Source: an uncultured Lachnospiraceae bacterium
Lineage (GTDB): Bacteria; Bacillota; Clostridia; Lachnospirales; Lachnospiraceae
Direction of reading: 5' to 3'
Length of the DNA: 50,395 nucleotides
Assembly (NCBI GenBank): GCA_902788555.1
Contig: CADAKQ010000017.1
Location: forward strand, 1-50,395
Both the position numbers and the translations under genes were made by a program. Positions 25,634 to 33,176 of this stretch are shown piece after piece. Position 1 is the first letter of the stretch, and every line of letters starts with the position of its first letter. The notes beneath the pieces are model-generated. The model saw only the letters and a list, made by a program, of their open reading frames with translations. It searched no databases and was not told the DNA's origin.

Positions 25634-26728
25634 TCACTCCCCAAAATACTCTTTTATCTCCTGCATCCTGCTCATCTGATCCACTCCGAACATACAACGG
25701 CTGTTGCAATGTCCACAACGGATACAATCGCCCGCTTTAGTGTCGAGTGCATGATAATGCTCCCTTGCCATATCATCTCCGATTTTTGCCAAATCGTAGA
25801 ACTTATTGATCATCCCGATATCAAGTCCCACAGGGCATGGCTTACAATGGTTACAATATACGCACTTTCCGTTTGCCTCCGGCGGAGCAAAGCTTCCAAT
25901 GATGCTGTAATCCAGCTCCTCCTCGCTTAGCTCATAAAACTTCAGCAAATGTTTAATCTCTTCCACACTCTGCGCTCCCGGCAGAACTGTGAGGACACCT
26001 GGCTTATCTAAAGCGTATTTTATACACTGGTACTGTGTCAGCGCCTTACCGAATGGAGATGTCTTTGCAGACAAAAGCTGTCCACCCGAAAATGGCTTCA
26101 TCACTGATATCCCTATACCCAGCTTCTCACATCTTTTATACACATCCGCCCGCTCATCCACGCCACCATAAGCATAATCTCCATGATTATAATCATACGC
26201 AGAATTCACAGAGAACATAAGCATATCAATCAAATCAGTATCGATAATCTCCTGTATCACGGAAGGTGTATGTGAAGAAGCCCCTATATGCTTCACAACT
26301 CCCTGTTCTTTCATCCCCAGAAGATAATCAAGCACTCCATTATTCTGATACTTCTCCCAGTCCGAGCTCTCATCCTGACAATGGATGAAACCGTAATCGA
26401 TATAGTCCGTCTTCAGATCATGCAGCTGCCTGTCAACAGATCTTTTAATCGTATCAAGATTAAGCGTCCACCCATAAGTCCCTTTGGAATAATCCGCTCC
26501 AAAATGTATCTGATACATCACCTGATCACGAACATCCGAAATAGCTTCTCCAAATATATCAAATGCTCTTCCATCACCGGCAGCAAGGTCAAAGTAATTG
26601 ATTCCATGCTCATAGGCATAACGCACGGTTTTGACAGCTTCACTATGCTCTGCCTCTCCGATATAAGCAGTCCCCATACCAATCTCGCTGATTTTATCAT
26701 TCGTGCGTTTGTTTGTTCTGTATTTCAT
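25634..26728 (-). CDS. Aldo/keto reductase-fold protein with two C-terminal 4Fe-4S motifs
   Basis: 364 aa. The N-terminal 270 residues are an AKR TIM barrel (GMGTAYIG, GINYFDLAAGD, DYIDYGFIHCQD, KHIGASSHTP). Cysteines 289/292/295/298 and 335/338/341/345 make two ferredoxin-type clusters (COG1453-like). Within the AKR tetrad, Asp47 is present but the expected Tyr is Asp52, so hydride chemistry of the classic kind is doubtful; electron transfer through the clusters is more likely. AGGAG lies 13 bases before ATG, rather far. A promoter, leader hairpins and a terminator-like stem precede it. Confidence 0.85.
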   Translation of the reverse strand: MKYRTNKRTNDKISEIGMGTAYIGEAEHSEAVKTVRYAYEHGINYFDLAAGDGRAFDIFGEAISDVRDQVMYQIHFGADYSKGTYGWTLNLDTIKRSVDRQLHDLKTDYIDYGFIHCQDESSDWEKYQNNGVLDYLLGMKEQGVVKHIGASSHTPSVIQEIIDTDLIDMLMFSVNSAYDYNHGDYAYGGVDERADVYKRCEKLGIGISVMKPFSGGQLLSAKTSPFGKALTQYQCIKYALDKPGVLTVLPGAQSVEEIKHLLKFYELSEEELDYSIIGSFAPPEANGKCVYCNHCKPCPVGLDIGMINKFYDLAKIGDDMAREHYHALDTKAGDCIRCGHCNSRCMFGVDQMSRMQEIKEYFGE

Positions 26729-26773
26729 GTTCTTATGGTTGCTCCTTTCTATTACGTGATTTTTTTTGAATTA

Positions 26774-26821
26774 AAAATGTATTTGTATTTACGTATTTAG
26801 TTTTGTAAGCATAACATAAAA
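26774..26821 (-). pseudogene. Remnant of the 5' end of an MBL-fold hydrolase gene
   Basis: About 48 bases match the first codons of the MBL gene at 27797-27844 with few differences, including the ATGCTTAC start region and AAATACAAATACATTTTTAA; one base is missing, so the frame is broken. It lies between the leader terminator and the aldo/keto reductase start. It suggests a second copy of that gene was once here and was deleted. Confidence 0.6.
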
Positions 26822-26905
26822 GGCAGGTCATTGTTCCGACCTGCCTCTTCTTAGTTGGGAATCTATACCCATGATTCTCAAGTAGAGCATTTCGCTCTTT
26901 TCTTG
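26822..26905 (-). ncRNA. Structured leader with terminator before the aldo/keto reductase gene
   Basis: From a predicted start near 26905 the RNA holds a hairpin AGAGC-GAAA-TGCTCT, a second short GGG...CCC hairpin, the string AACTAAGAAGAGG, and a terminator stem GGCAGGTC / GACCTGCC (26822-26845) followed by TTTTATG. The layout is that of an attenuator or riboswitch, but I cannot assign a class. Confidence 0.5.
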
Positions 26906-26911
26906 ATTTGA

Positions 26912-26940
26912 TTATAACATATTGAATTAATAAATACAAT
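26912..26940 (-). promoter_or_regulatory. Promoter of the aldo/keto reductase leader
   Basis: On the minus strand TTGTAT (26940-26935), a 17-base spacer and a perfect TATAAT (26917-26912). Confidence 0.65.
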
Positions 26941-27021
26941 TAAAACTAGTGTTACTCTTTTTATATTTCGAACAGGTCATGATAAAAAACGTTCAAGTAT
27001 CTGTTCCATGCAATCCTCCAT

Positions 27022-27202
27022 AAAAAAGGCTGTTCATATGAACAGCCCATCAACTTCCACTTTTGTTGGATAGAATCCCTCACGGTAGGACTCACCGCTG
27101 TTACAACTGCCACTTTGATGGTCATGCCATCCAGTAGGCCTCACTGCTCTTACAACTGCCACTTTGATGGTCGTGCCATCCAGTAGGTCTCACTGCTTTG
27201 CA
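27022..27202 (-). ncRNA. Candidate non-coding RNA of three 49-nt structured units with terminator
   Basis: Transcript of about 180 nt between a perfect promoter and an intrinsic terminator. Units start at 27195, 27146 and 27097 (minus strand), period 49. Units 1 and 2 each hold hairpins CAGTGAGRCCTACTG and GATGGCAYGACCATC, then AAAGTGGCAGTTGTAA. In unit 3 the first stem is CGGT/ACCG instead of CAGT/ACTG, a compensatory A-U to G-C change that supports real RNA pairing. The terminator stem is GGCTGTTC / GAACAGCC (27028-27047) with six Us. No reading frame with a ribosome site is present. I do not recognise the class. Confidence 0.65.
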
Positions 27203-27207
27203 ATTAA

Positions 27208-27237
27208 ATTATACAATCCATAATGATAGAATGTCAA
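27208..27237 (-). promoter_or_regulatory. Consensus SigA promoter of the tandem-unit RNA
   Basis: On the minus strand a perfect TTGACA (27237-27232), an 18-base spacer and a perfect TATAAT (27213-27208). It starts transcription just before the first hairpin unit and just after the MBL gene's stop codon. Confidence 0.8.
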
Positions 27238-27259
27238 GACCTCTTTACAAATTGAGCCG

Positions 27260-27844
27260 TTAAAATCTCTTCTCATTTGCATGTGCATAATAAACCACCT
27301 TAGGCTTATACGACATCACCCTTTCCCAATCCTTGGCAAGCTCTTTGTTATCTTCATAAGCCGCAAGAAACGCAAGCGGTTCCAAATCTCCCACAATGCA
27401 TATCCCCTCATCAAGAACAACCGACACGCTATCCACACTATGGCTCGGAGTCCGGATAATCTCTCCGTCTACACCAAGCTTTCCAAGAAATGCTCTGCTC
27501 TCCTCAAAGGAAAGCAAAATCGCCGCACTTTCATCTATCGGCTTATATCTGAGTCCCGGTTCCCTTGCAAATATCTCATCGGAATAATGAACCGCTCCTG
27601 CTTGTGATTCCATAAGAATCAGTCCCACTCCCTGCTCCATAAGCTCACTTACCAGCCCGATATGATCAGGATGATAATGTGTAGCAAGAACGTAGTCGAT
27701 ATCCTTTACAGTTATACCATTCTCTTTTATGCTTCGGTAGAACATAGAAAGCGTACCGGCATAATCGGTATCTATTAGAATATTTCCGGATTTGCCATGA
27801 ATTAAAAATGTATTTGTATTTCCGTATTTTAGCTTGGTAAGCAT
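27260..27844 (-). CDS. Metallo-beta-lactamase-fold hydrolase
   Basis: 194 aa. The metal-binding motif THYHPDH gives H56, H58, D60 and H61; further ligands are H135 (TPSHSVDS), D153 (IVGDLEP) and H188 (YYAHAN). So all MBL ligand positions are filled and the enzyme should be active, probably a glyoxalase II-like or other thioester/ester hydrolase; the substrate is not evident. GGAG lies 8 bases before ATG. A 48-base remnant of its 5' end occurs about 1 kb downstream. Confidence 0.88.
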   Translation of the reverse strand: MLTKLKYGNTNTFLIHGKSGNILIDTDYAGTLSMFYRSIKENGITVKDIDYVLATHYHPDHIGLVSELMEQGVGLILMESQAGAVHYSDEIFAREPGLRYKPIDESAAILLSFEESRAFLGKLGVDGEIIRTPSHSVDSVSVVLDEGICIVGDLEPLAFLAAYEDNKELAKDWERVMSYKPKVVYYAHANEKRF

Positions 27845-27963
27845 AGGGTGGTCTCCTTTGGGGGGTATTTTTAGGAATATTATATATTAGTTTTACACGT
27901 TTTTCAAAGCTTTTGATGTTCTGCTTATAAATGAATTATCATTCTATTTCTCATTCAAAATAA

Positions 27964-28012
27964 AAAAGAGAACAGTGTGCCGCATATATTCAATGCAGAC
28001 CTGTTCTCTTTG
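27964..28012 (-). terminator. Intrinsic terminator at the left edge of the accessory island
   Basis: An 11-bp stem with a 27-base loop, followed on the minus strand by TTTTTTATTTT. Confidence 0.7.
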
Positions 28013-28039
28013 TAAGATTATAATATACTTGTTCACTTA

Positions 28040-28129
28040 TTAAAGCCACAAACTTTTTATAATATTTTTTCCTTTCTCTTCTGAAGATTTCATTTCCCAC
28101 GAAATATCCTGCATAATTATGTCTATCAT
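28040..28129 (-). CDS. Possible 29-aa small protein
   Basis: A short frame (begins MIDIIMQDISWEMK, ends KSLWL) with AGGA six bases before ATG, lying between the membrane-protein gene and the terminator at 27964-28012. It is amphipathic and charged. It could equally be chance or the remnant of a larger gene. Confidence 0.22.
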   Translation of the reverse strand: MIDIIMQDISWEMKSSEEKGKNIIKSLWL

Positions 28130-28288
28130 TCAAAGTCCTTTTCTTACTAATATGTATAAGCATTATGAATTATCTTAATCTTAACGCTATATGCTTTAAT
28201 TATAACATTCGAAACACAACATAATTTATAAAACATATAACACTTTGCAAATACACATATCTAACTATTTAAATAACCTATATCGTTC

Positions 28289-28915
28289 CTATTTTTTTAA
28301 ATTTTCAATATCATTTACAAAAAAAGACAGCATATCGCCTCTTTTAAGTCTTCTTCCCAATCCCACATCTTTTCTTATTTCATAAATAATATCTTCCATT
28401 TCCCACAACATTTTTTCATCACCTTTTAATGAAAATTTTCTATATTTCAACCATTTTTTTACGACATTATTAGAGCCCCAAAGTGTAAGACCTTTTGAAA
28501 AAGATGAAATCATATTTACCATTTCTTCTTCTGTCATTTTCTTATCATCTTGTCTTTTTGTATCTTCCATCATTTTATAAATCATTTCTATAAATTGTTT
28601 ATATGGTTCTTCACGCTTATCATATAAGTATTTTTTAACATTATACTTATAATCTACTATTTTTGCCACAATAGAACTAATTACAACACCAGTAATTGAA
28701 ACTGTACCTGTTATCATAGCAACAACAATAACTTGATCAGAAGTCTTAACAAAACTTTTTACATATTTTGTAGCTTTTATAAATAATACTCCTATAAGTC
28801 CCAATATCCATTTTACGAAAAAAAATATTCCTATAATAAAAGTTATCAATAATAACAGCCCTATCAAAAAATTAATCTTAGGATGTTTCTCAGCAAAAGT
28901 TTTTTTATCTTCCAT
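28289..28915 (-). CDS. Membrane protein of unknown function (accessory island)
   Basis: 208 aa. Two closely spaced hydrophobic helices (about residues 15-50) and a third near 63-86 precede a cytosolic, charged C-terminal domain of about 120 residues (YKQFIEMIYKMMEDTKR; FSKGLTLWGSNNVVKKW; MEDIIYEIRKDVG; KRGDMLSFFVNDI). I have an impression of a widespread hypothetical family with this C-terminal pattern but cannot name it. AGGAAG lies about 9 bases before ATG. It is the last gene of the AT-rich island. Confidence 0.65.
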   Translation of the reverse strand: MEDKKTFAEKHPKINFLIGLLLLITFIIGIFFFVKWILGLIGVLFIKATKYVKSFVKTSDQVIVVAMITGTVSITGVVISSIVAKIVDYKYNVKKYLYDKREEPYKQFIEMIYKMMEDTKRQDDKKMTEEEMVNMISSFSKGLTLWGSNNVVKKWLKYRKFSLKGDEKMLWEMEDIIYEIRKDVGLGRRLKRGDMLSFFVNDIENLKK

Positions 28916-29013
28916 TTTTTATTCTTCCTGTTTGTTTGATTTATTTTAATAAGTATTTAAATATAAAAAACACAATAAATATTAGATTAAAATGCTCAAT
29001 TCATATTTAAATT

Positions 29014-29038
29014 AACCTGTCGATATTTCCGACAGGTT
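29014..29038 (-). terminator. Terminator after the island's membrane-protein gene
   Basis: Stem AACCTGTCG / CGACAGGTT about 80 bases past the stop codon of the 29118-29603 gene; the following minus-strand sequence is AATTTAAAT, a weak U-run. Confidence 0.5.
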
Positions 29039-29117
29039 ATATATTTCTTAACTTTCCATTAACGAAATAGCATAATTATTGATTTTAACAAATTAACTAT
29101 AAATTATAAAATATTCT

Positions 29118-29603
29118 TCATTTGCTTATAATTTCTATTCTATTATTAATATATTTTGTCTGCTTCCGATACGATAAAATAAAAATAATAAATACACAAA
29201 ATATAATTACCCAATTCGATATATACGAGAACCATAGCACCTTTTCTAATAATAAAAACAATTTGACAAGCATCAATGCTATACATAATGCTACTATGGT
29301 CCTATATGTATTATTACTCTCCAATAAAGCCAATATAGTATCATCATTTTTTGAAGCATTTAAATAATCTGTATACGAAGAATATTTTATTATTTTGAGT
29401 TTTATACATATAGGTTCAACTACTAATGACCCAATCCTACTTATTAACATTCCTATAAAATAAAAAATAAACAAATTATCTACTAAACTATAGTTCGCAA
29501 CATTCACTTGCCAAAGCCTATTGCATAAATAACAAAAGACCACTCCCGGTATAACGTTATTCAATATATTATATGAACTCAACTTATCAATAAACTTTTC
29601 CAT
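29118..29603 (-). CDS. Membrane protein of unknown function, third gene of the MBL cassette
   Basis: 161 aa with about four hydrophobic segments (near residues 13-28, 40-62, 100-118, 124-146). The N-terminus KLSSYNILNNVIPGVVFCYL is a pattern I associate with small membrane proteins found in phage-defence neighbourhoods, but the family has no name I can give. GGAGG lies 11 bases before ATG, 26 bases after the preceding gene. It would be the membrane component, perhaps the effector, of the three-gene cassette (inference). Confidence 0.62.
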   Translation of the reverse strand: MEKFIDKLSSYNILNNVIPGVVFCYLCNRLWQVNVANYSLVDNLFIFYFIGMLISRIGSLVVEPICIKLKIIKYSSYTDYLNASKNDDTILALLESNNTYRTIVALCIALMLVKLFLLLEKVLWFSYISNWVIIFCVFIIFILSYRKQTKYINNRIEIISK

Positions 29604-29629
29604 TGACTATATTTCCTCCTAAACCTTTT

Positions 29630-30166
29630 CTATATATAATTAACTCCATACACCCCTGATATTTTATTAAATGAAACATTTAACGCATCCATAAATCCTT
29701 TTTTCCTATTTATGAACATTAATCTATCCGATATGGAGGTCATAAATCCAAAATTCCCCACATCTTTTATAGTATTAGTTTTCCTAAATACTCGATCCGT
29801 TGTAATTTCAACTTCTTGCTTTGCATAATACATAGCAATATTTTTATTAACTTTTCTTAAATTATACATAATATTCGTGTCAAAGTCTTTCTCATAAACA
29901 CAAGTATTTGCAATTACAAAATCTATTTTACTAATAAAATTACATAAGCTTAAGTATTCAACTTCACGATTATGAGCAGTAATATATATTCCATTAATTC
30001 CATCATTTGTTTTGCAAACTAAAAAAGTCATTTTGTACGGGCCCAATTTTGTTATTTTCCAAAGTGTTGGTTCAACACCTGTTATATCATTAATGAATTC
30101 AAGTCGAGCCATAATATTATGATAAGTTCCCATTACTTCTTTTCTAGTACTCAAGAGAAATATCAC
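29630..30166 (-). CDS. Protein of unknown function, second gene of the MBL cassette
   Basis: 178 aa, no signal peptide or membrane helix. I recognise no domain. The GTG start at 30166 has AAAGGAG nine bases upstream and overlaps the end of the MBL gene by 23 bases; ATG 30133 (MGTYHN) is an alternative with a weaker site. Notable features are a run of aromatic residues and Asn (YHNIMARLEF, NGIYITAHNREVEY) and a C-terminal FNKISGVYGVNYI. Tight coupling on both sides says it acts with the MBL hydrolase and the membrane protein. Confidence 0.62.
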   Translation of the reverse strand: MIFLLSTRKEVMGTYHNIMARLEFINDITGVEPTLWKITKLGPYKMTFLVCKTNDGINGIYITAHNREVEYLSLCNFISKIDFVIANTCVYEKDFDTNIMYNLRKVNKNIAMYYAKQEVEITTDRVFRKTNTIKDVGNFGFMTSISDRLMFINRKKGFMDALNVSFNKISGVYGVNYI

Positions 30167-31076
30167 CCAATCGCACTCCTTTCCCCCTGGTAAAAGATCT
30201 GTTAATTATTTCATCCGGTAATAAGACAATGTCATTCAATGTATTAAATGCAGGATCATACTTTTCTTTATCCATGTATTCAACCAATTCATCTGAACCA
30301 CCACTTGTTTTACTACTTCCGGTATTATCTGAAATCAAATAATTTTTACTATAAGACTCATATCCTAACCTTTCAAGTATTTCCACCCCATCGTTATATT
30401 GTCCGTGATGTGGAAACTGTATTACATCATAATTATTTAAGTTTTTAAGATATCGTGGAGCTGCATCTCCGCAAAGTAATACCTTACTATCATCCTCTAA
30501 AACAACTTTTAATTGTACACTTGCAGCATTCATAATAGTTTCGCCATTTATTGTTCCGGTTCCATCTTCTTTAATTGCTTTAGCAACTACTTCAACAAAT
30601 TCTTCTTTTAACGGTCCAACTATTTCTGCTCTTGAAAAAGTCACACCTTTTTTTGCATCCATAACAGAAAAGCCAAATTCTTCTGCCTTTTGTATTATTT
30701 CAGCGAAGCGATCAAAAACATTTAAAATATTATCGCATATGGATTTTTTACTTCTTCGACCATCATTTAATAGATCTTCGATTTCAGATACATATTTTAG
30801 ATATAGTGAAGTATAAATCTTAGCTTGATAACCTTGATTTAATAAATAATTCATTAATGGTATAATACCATCAGTATGATCGGAATCATTATGAGAAATA
30901 ACTATGTAAACATCTTGAATTAACGGATTGTTTCTCAAAAAATTTCCCACTTCTTCAGCGTGTTTTTCATGTCCACAATCATAAACAATTAATTGAGTTG
31001 AATTACTAATGATTATGCAATCACCATAACGAGTGTCTTTGTCGCCATTATAATGGCTTAATGCTTTTAATTTCAT
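30144..31076 (-). CDS. ComEC-like metallo-beta-lactamase-fold hydrolase, first gene of the island cassette
   Basis: 310 aa, soluble. SHNDSDHTDG (residues 61-70) gives the HxDxDH metal site, LLCGDA the bridging Asp and FPHHGQYND the later His pair; this is the ComEC/Rec2 soluble type, a group that includes nucleases and cyclic-nucleotide hydrolases. A C-terminal SDNTGSSKTSGGSDE stretch is Ser/Gly-rich. ATG 31076 has AAAGGAGG 8 bases upstream; the longer frame start is not needed. With the two following genes it forms a co-translated unit in an AT-rich island next to restriction-modification genes, which is why a defence role is suspected. Confidence 0.78.
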   Translation of the reverse strand: MKLKALSHYNGDKDTRYGDCIIISNSTQLIVYDCGHEKHAEEVGNFLRNNPLIQDVYIVISHNDSDHTDGIIPLMNYLLNQGYQAKIYTSLYLKYVSEIEDLLNDGRRSKKSICDNILNVFDRFAEIIQKAEEFGFSVMDAKKGVTFSRAEIVGPLKEEFVEVVAKAIKEDGTGTINGETIMNAASVQLKVVLEDDSKVLLCGDAAPRYLKNLNNYDVIQFPHHGQYNDGVEILERLGYESYSKNYLISDNTGSSKTSGGSDELVEYMDKEKYDPAFNTLNDIVLLPDEIINRSFTRGKGVRLGDISLEY

Positions 31077-31106
31077 AAAAAAAGCCTCCTTTAAATATAA
31101 TATTTT

Positions 31107-31235
31107 AAAGAAAGCCGAATTCGAACATACATTTCTTGTCAAATTTACTCTTATGCGTTATAATTACTGTGCCAATAATGTTTATAACACATAGAGAAAG
31201 CCGTTCGAAATATATTTTTTGTTCGGTTTTCTTTT
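31107..31235 (+). ncRNA. Candidate plus-strand small transcript with promoter and terminator
   Basis: TTGTCA (31136-31141), a 17-base spacer and a perfect TATAAT (31159-31164) point rightward. About 30 bases after the predicted start lies AGAAAGCCG / CGGTTTTCT with a following T-run (31195-31240). The RNA would be roughly 65-70 nt, opposite to the surrounding genes. The string AAAGCCGAATTCGAA (31111) recurs as AAAGCCGTTCGAA (31197) and, inverted, at 31221-31235. They might be operator sites of the nearby HTH protein. The hairpin may simply terminate the HTH gene. Confidence 0.4.
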
Positions 31236-31951
31236 TATTTATTAAGTTTATTTAGCAAAGCTTTCAAAATTTCAGTTTCTGTTACTTCTATTCCGTTATC
31301 CTCTAAATTTTTTCTTGCTTCAACAATCAAACCTTTTATATTTTCTTCTTTTATTTTATTCTCCTTATCTCTATCATTAATTATTTCTACTCGTCTTTTC
31401 ATAAAATCATCAAAGTCTGACTTATCATATAATGTTGGATTGTCTCGTAATGAAGCAAATGCCCTGTAAAATTGAGCGAAATAAGGAATTTGTTCATCTA
31501 AAATAACATCTTCTAGCTTACTTCTGTTTAAGTATGAAAAATACTCCGCAAGTTTTTCTAATGTTGTATTCTTTCTATAATCCTTTATAAGCATATCAAC
31601 AAATATATATACCTGCTTATTCCAATCTCCTTTTGACATATCCGCAAGTATCCGCTTATTTATCCTAGAAACTATATCTGCCGCTTCCGTTTCCAGCTTA
31701 TCTGTTCCCAACCTTTCATCTCTATTTAAAAGATTTTTTATTTCACCAAGCCTTTTTTTAAAAACATCTTCATCTAATTCCTCACTAAAGAGTCTATTAA
31801 AAATTATTTGATACCTATCTCTTGAAATAATTTCTCCATTCTCAAATGCATTAATATACGTATCAAGTGTCGGTCTTGAAAGCTTTATCTCATTAGCAAA
31901 ATCTTGTTTTGATACCCCTATTTTTTTTAAATAATTCTTTATATCAATCAT
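31235..31951 (-). CDS. XRE-like helix-turn-helix regulator with a long helical C-terminal domain
   Basis: 238 aa. Residues 3-35 form a helix-turn-helix (VSKQDFANEIKLSRPTLDTYI). The remaining 200 residues are charged and helical, with no domain I recognise (ETEAADIVSRINKRIL; EKLAEYFSYLNRS). It has its own promoter (32032-32060) and lies between the MBL cassette and the restriction-modification genes, so it may regulate one or both. A TAA directly precedes the ATG, so no longer start exists; the ribosome site is weak. Confidence 0.72.
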   Translation of the reverse strand: MIDIKNYLKKIGVSKQDFANEIKLSRPTLDTYINAFENGEIISRDRYQIIFNRLFSEELDEDVFKKRLGEIKNLLNRDERLGTDKLETEAADIVSRINKRILADMSKGDWNKQVYIFVDMLIKDYRKNTTLEKLAEYFSYLNRSKLEDVILDEQIPYFAQFYRAFASLRDNPTLYDKSDFDDFMKRRVEIINDRDKENKIKEENIKGLIVEARKNLEDNGIEVTETEILKALLNKLNK

Positions 31952-32031
31952 TTATCTGTCACAAACATTACTTACAAATGCTTGTCTCCTTACATTGTTG
32001 CAAATCTAATAATAGCTCTATATTCATTTAG

Positions 32032-32060
32032 AATATATCACACAGCAAAAAATTTGTCAA
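32032..32060 (-). promoter_or_regulatory. Promoter of the HTH regulator gene
   Basis: On the minus strand a perfect TTGACA (32060-32055), a 17-base spacer and TATATT (32037-32032), preceded by three tandem ACATTTT units (32067-32088) that could act as an A/T-rich upstream element. Confidence 0.75.
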
Positions 32061-32180
32061 GCTTTTTACATTTTACATTTTACATTTTTGACATCACACA
32101 AATAACTCCGATTACATTTAATGAACTAATGCAATCATAATCAGAATATATTATCCAGTTAACAAATACAGCTTGCATAA

Positions 32181-32224
32181 AATAATAGAAATGAAACTGT
32201 TACCGCAGAATCATTTCTATTATT
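32181..32224 (-). terminator. Terminator of the restriction-modification genes
   Basis: A 14-bp stem (AATAATAGAAATGA / TCATTTCTATTATT) directly follows the methyltransferase stop codon; the minus-strand tail is TTTATG. Confidence 0.75.
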
Positions 32225-32225
32225 A

Positions 32226-33176
32226 TTAAATCTTTATGTTATAATCTTGAAAAATTGATGTTTGTCCCGTTTCAATCATCTTTTTAAGATATTTTTCTTT
32301 GACTTCCGTTAAGAAATCCGGTATTGAATCTTTATGATTCATCAAAAACCATTTTATATGGTTGTAAATATATTCCTGACGAACATCAGCGTCATTTAAA
32401 TCATTTGGACAGCGGGTCATTTTTTCATCCACTGAATCAAATCCATTAAACGGCTCTTTTAATCTTTCTTCTGTCATTTTACAATATTCAGGATTCAATT
32501 CTATTGAAATTCCTTTTCTATTGGTATTCTGACATACTCTCAAACAAGTTCCAGAACCTCCGAATGGATCAAGTACCACGTCACCCTCGTTAGATGAGGC
32601 AAGAATCATTCTCTCATATAACCCTTCAGGCTTTTGTGTTGGATGCTCTTGTCTATTTGCATTACAGTAATGCATATGAGAGAACTCCCATACATTTCCT
32701 GGATTTGCTCCCCTCATATTATTTATACTTCTATAAAACTTTTGAGGGACTCGGATATCATCAAGATTAAAAGTAAACTTCTTTGCATCTTTTGTGAACA
32801 TCAGTATATCATCATGCCTTGGTGAAAAACCCTTTGTCTTTCCTATTCCCTGAGTATAAAACCAAGTTATCCAACTATTAAATGTAAATCCCATATCCTT
32901 TTCTAATATTTGATAGATATAAGAAATGTAACGCATTCCCATAAAAACATATATTGTTCCATTTTTTTTTAAAACACGGTTGCACTCACTCAACCATTTT
33001 TTTGAAAACTCTATATATTCGTCAAAGTCTAACCTATCTTGCGTTTTAACATAATCTTTATTTAGATTATAAGGAGGATCTGTAACTATTAGATTCACTG
33101 AATCGCTTTGAATTTCCTTTAGTCTTTCTAATACATCTCCACACATTATTGTTTGATTATCTATTATTTTATCCAT
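32226..33176 (-). CDS. Type II DNA methyltransferase (beta class, probably N6-adenine)
   Basis: 316 aa. The catalytic motif TDPPYNL is at residues 32-38 and the SAM-binding FGGSGT at 205-210; this order marks the beta class. DPPY rather than SPPY favours adenine N6. HPTQKP (179-184) is the usual motif X-adjacent block. About 90 extra C-terminal residues follow (ERLKEPFNGFDSVDEK). It should protect host DNA at the site cut by the nuclease whose gene overlaps it by 13 bases upstream. The recognition sequence is not readable from here. Confidence 0.9.
   Translation of the reverse strand: MDKIIDNQTIMCGDVLERLKEIQSDSVNLIVTDPPYNLNKDYVKTQDRLDFDEYIEFSKKWLSECNRVLKKNGTIYVFMGMRYISYIYQILEKDMGFTFNSWITWFYTQGIGKTKGFSPRHDDILMFTKDAKKFTFNLDDIRVPQKFYRSINNMRGANPGNVWEFSHMHYCNANRQEHPTQKPEGLYERMILASSNEGDVVLDPFGGSGTCLRVCQNTNRKGISIELNPEYCKMTEERLKEPFNGFDSVDEKMTRCPNDLNDADVRQEYIYNHIKWFLMNHKDSIPDFLTEVKEKYLKKMIETGQTSIFQDYNIKI

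Larger units (their letters stand above)
27845..28288. other. AT-rich gene-poor stretch with a terminator
   Basis: 444 bases. A strong hairpin at 27964-28012 (AAAGAGAACAG / CTGTTCTCTTT) followed by Ts on the minus strand is an intrinsic terminator about 250 bases downstream of the next upstream gene. A possible 29-codon frame lies before it (28040-28129). The remainder shows nothing recognisable. Confidence 0.5.

Noticed and set aside
26733-26939. A 68-codon frame with an N-terminus partly like the MBL hydrolase
   Set aside because: The likeness comes from the remnant at 26774-26821; the rest crosses the promoter and terminator of the reductase leader, so it is not a gene.
27066-27200. Possible CRISPR repeats in the three 49-nt units
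   Set aside because: Units are contiguous and similar over their full length, with promoter and terminator; only three units and no cas genes.
30144-31142. Longer start of the ComEC-like MBL gene
   Set aside because: The upstream 22 codons lie in the leader and overlap the strong AAAGGAGG site that fits ATG 31076.
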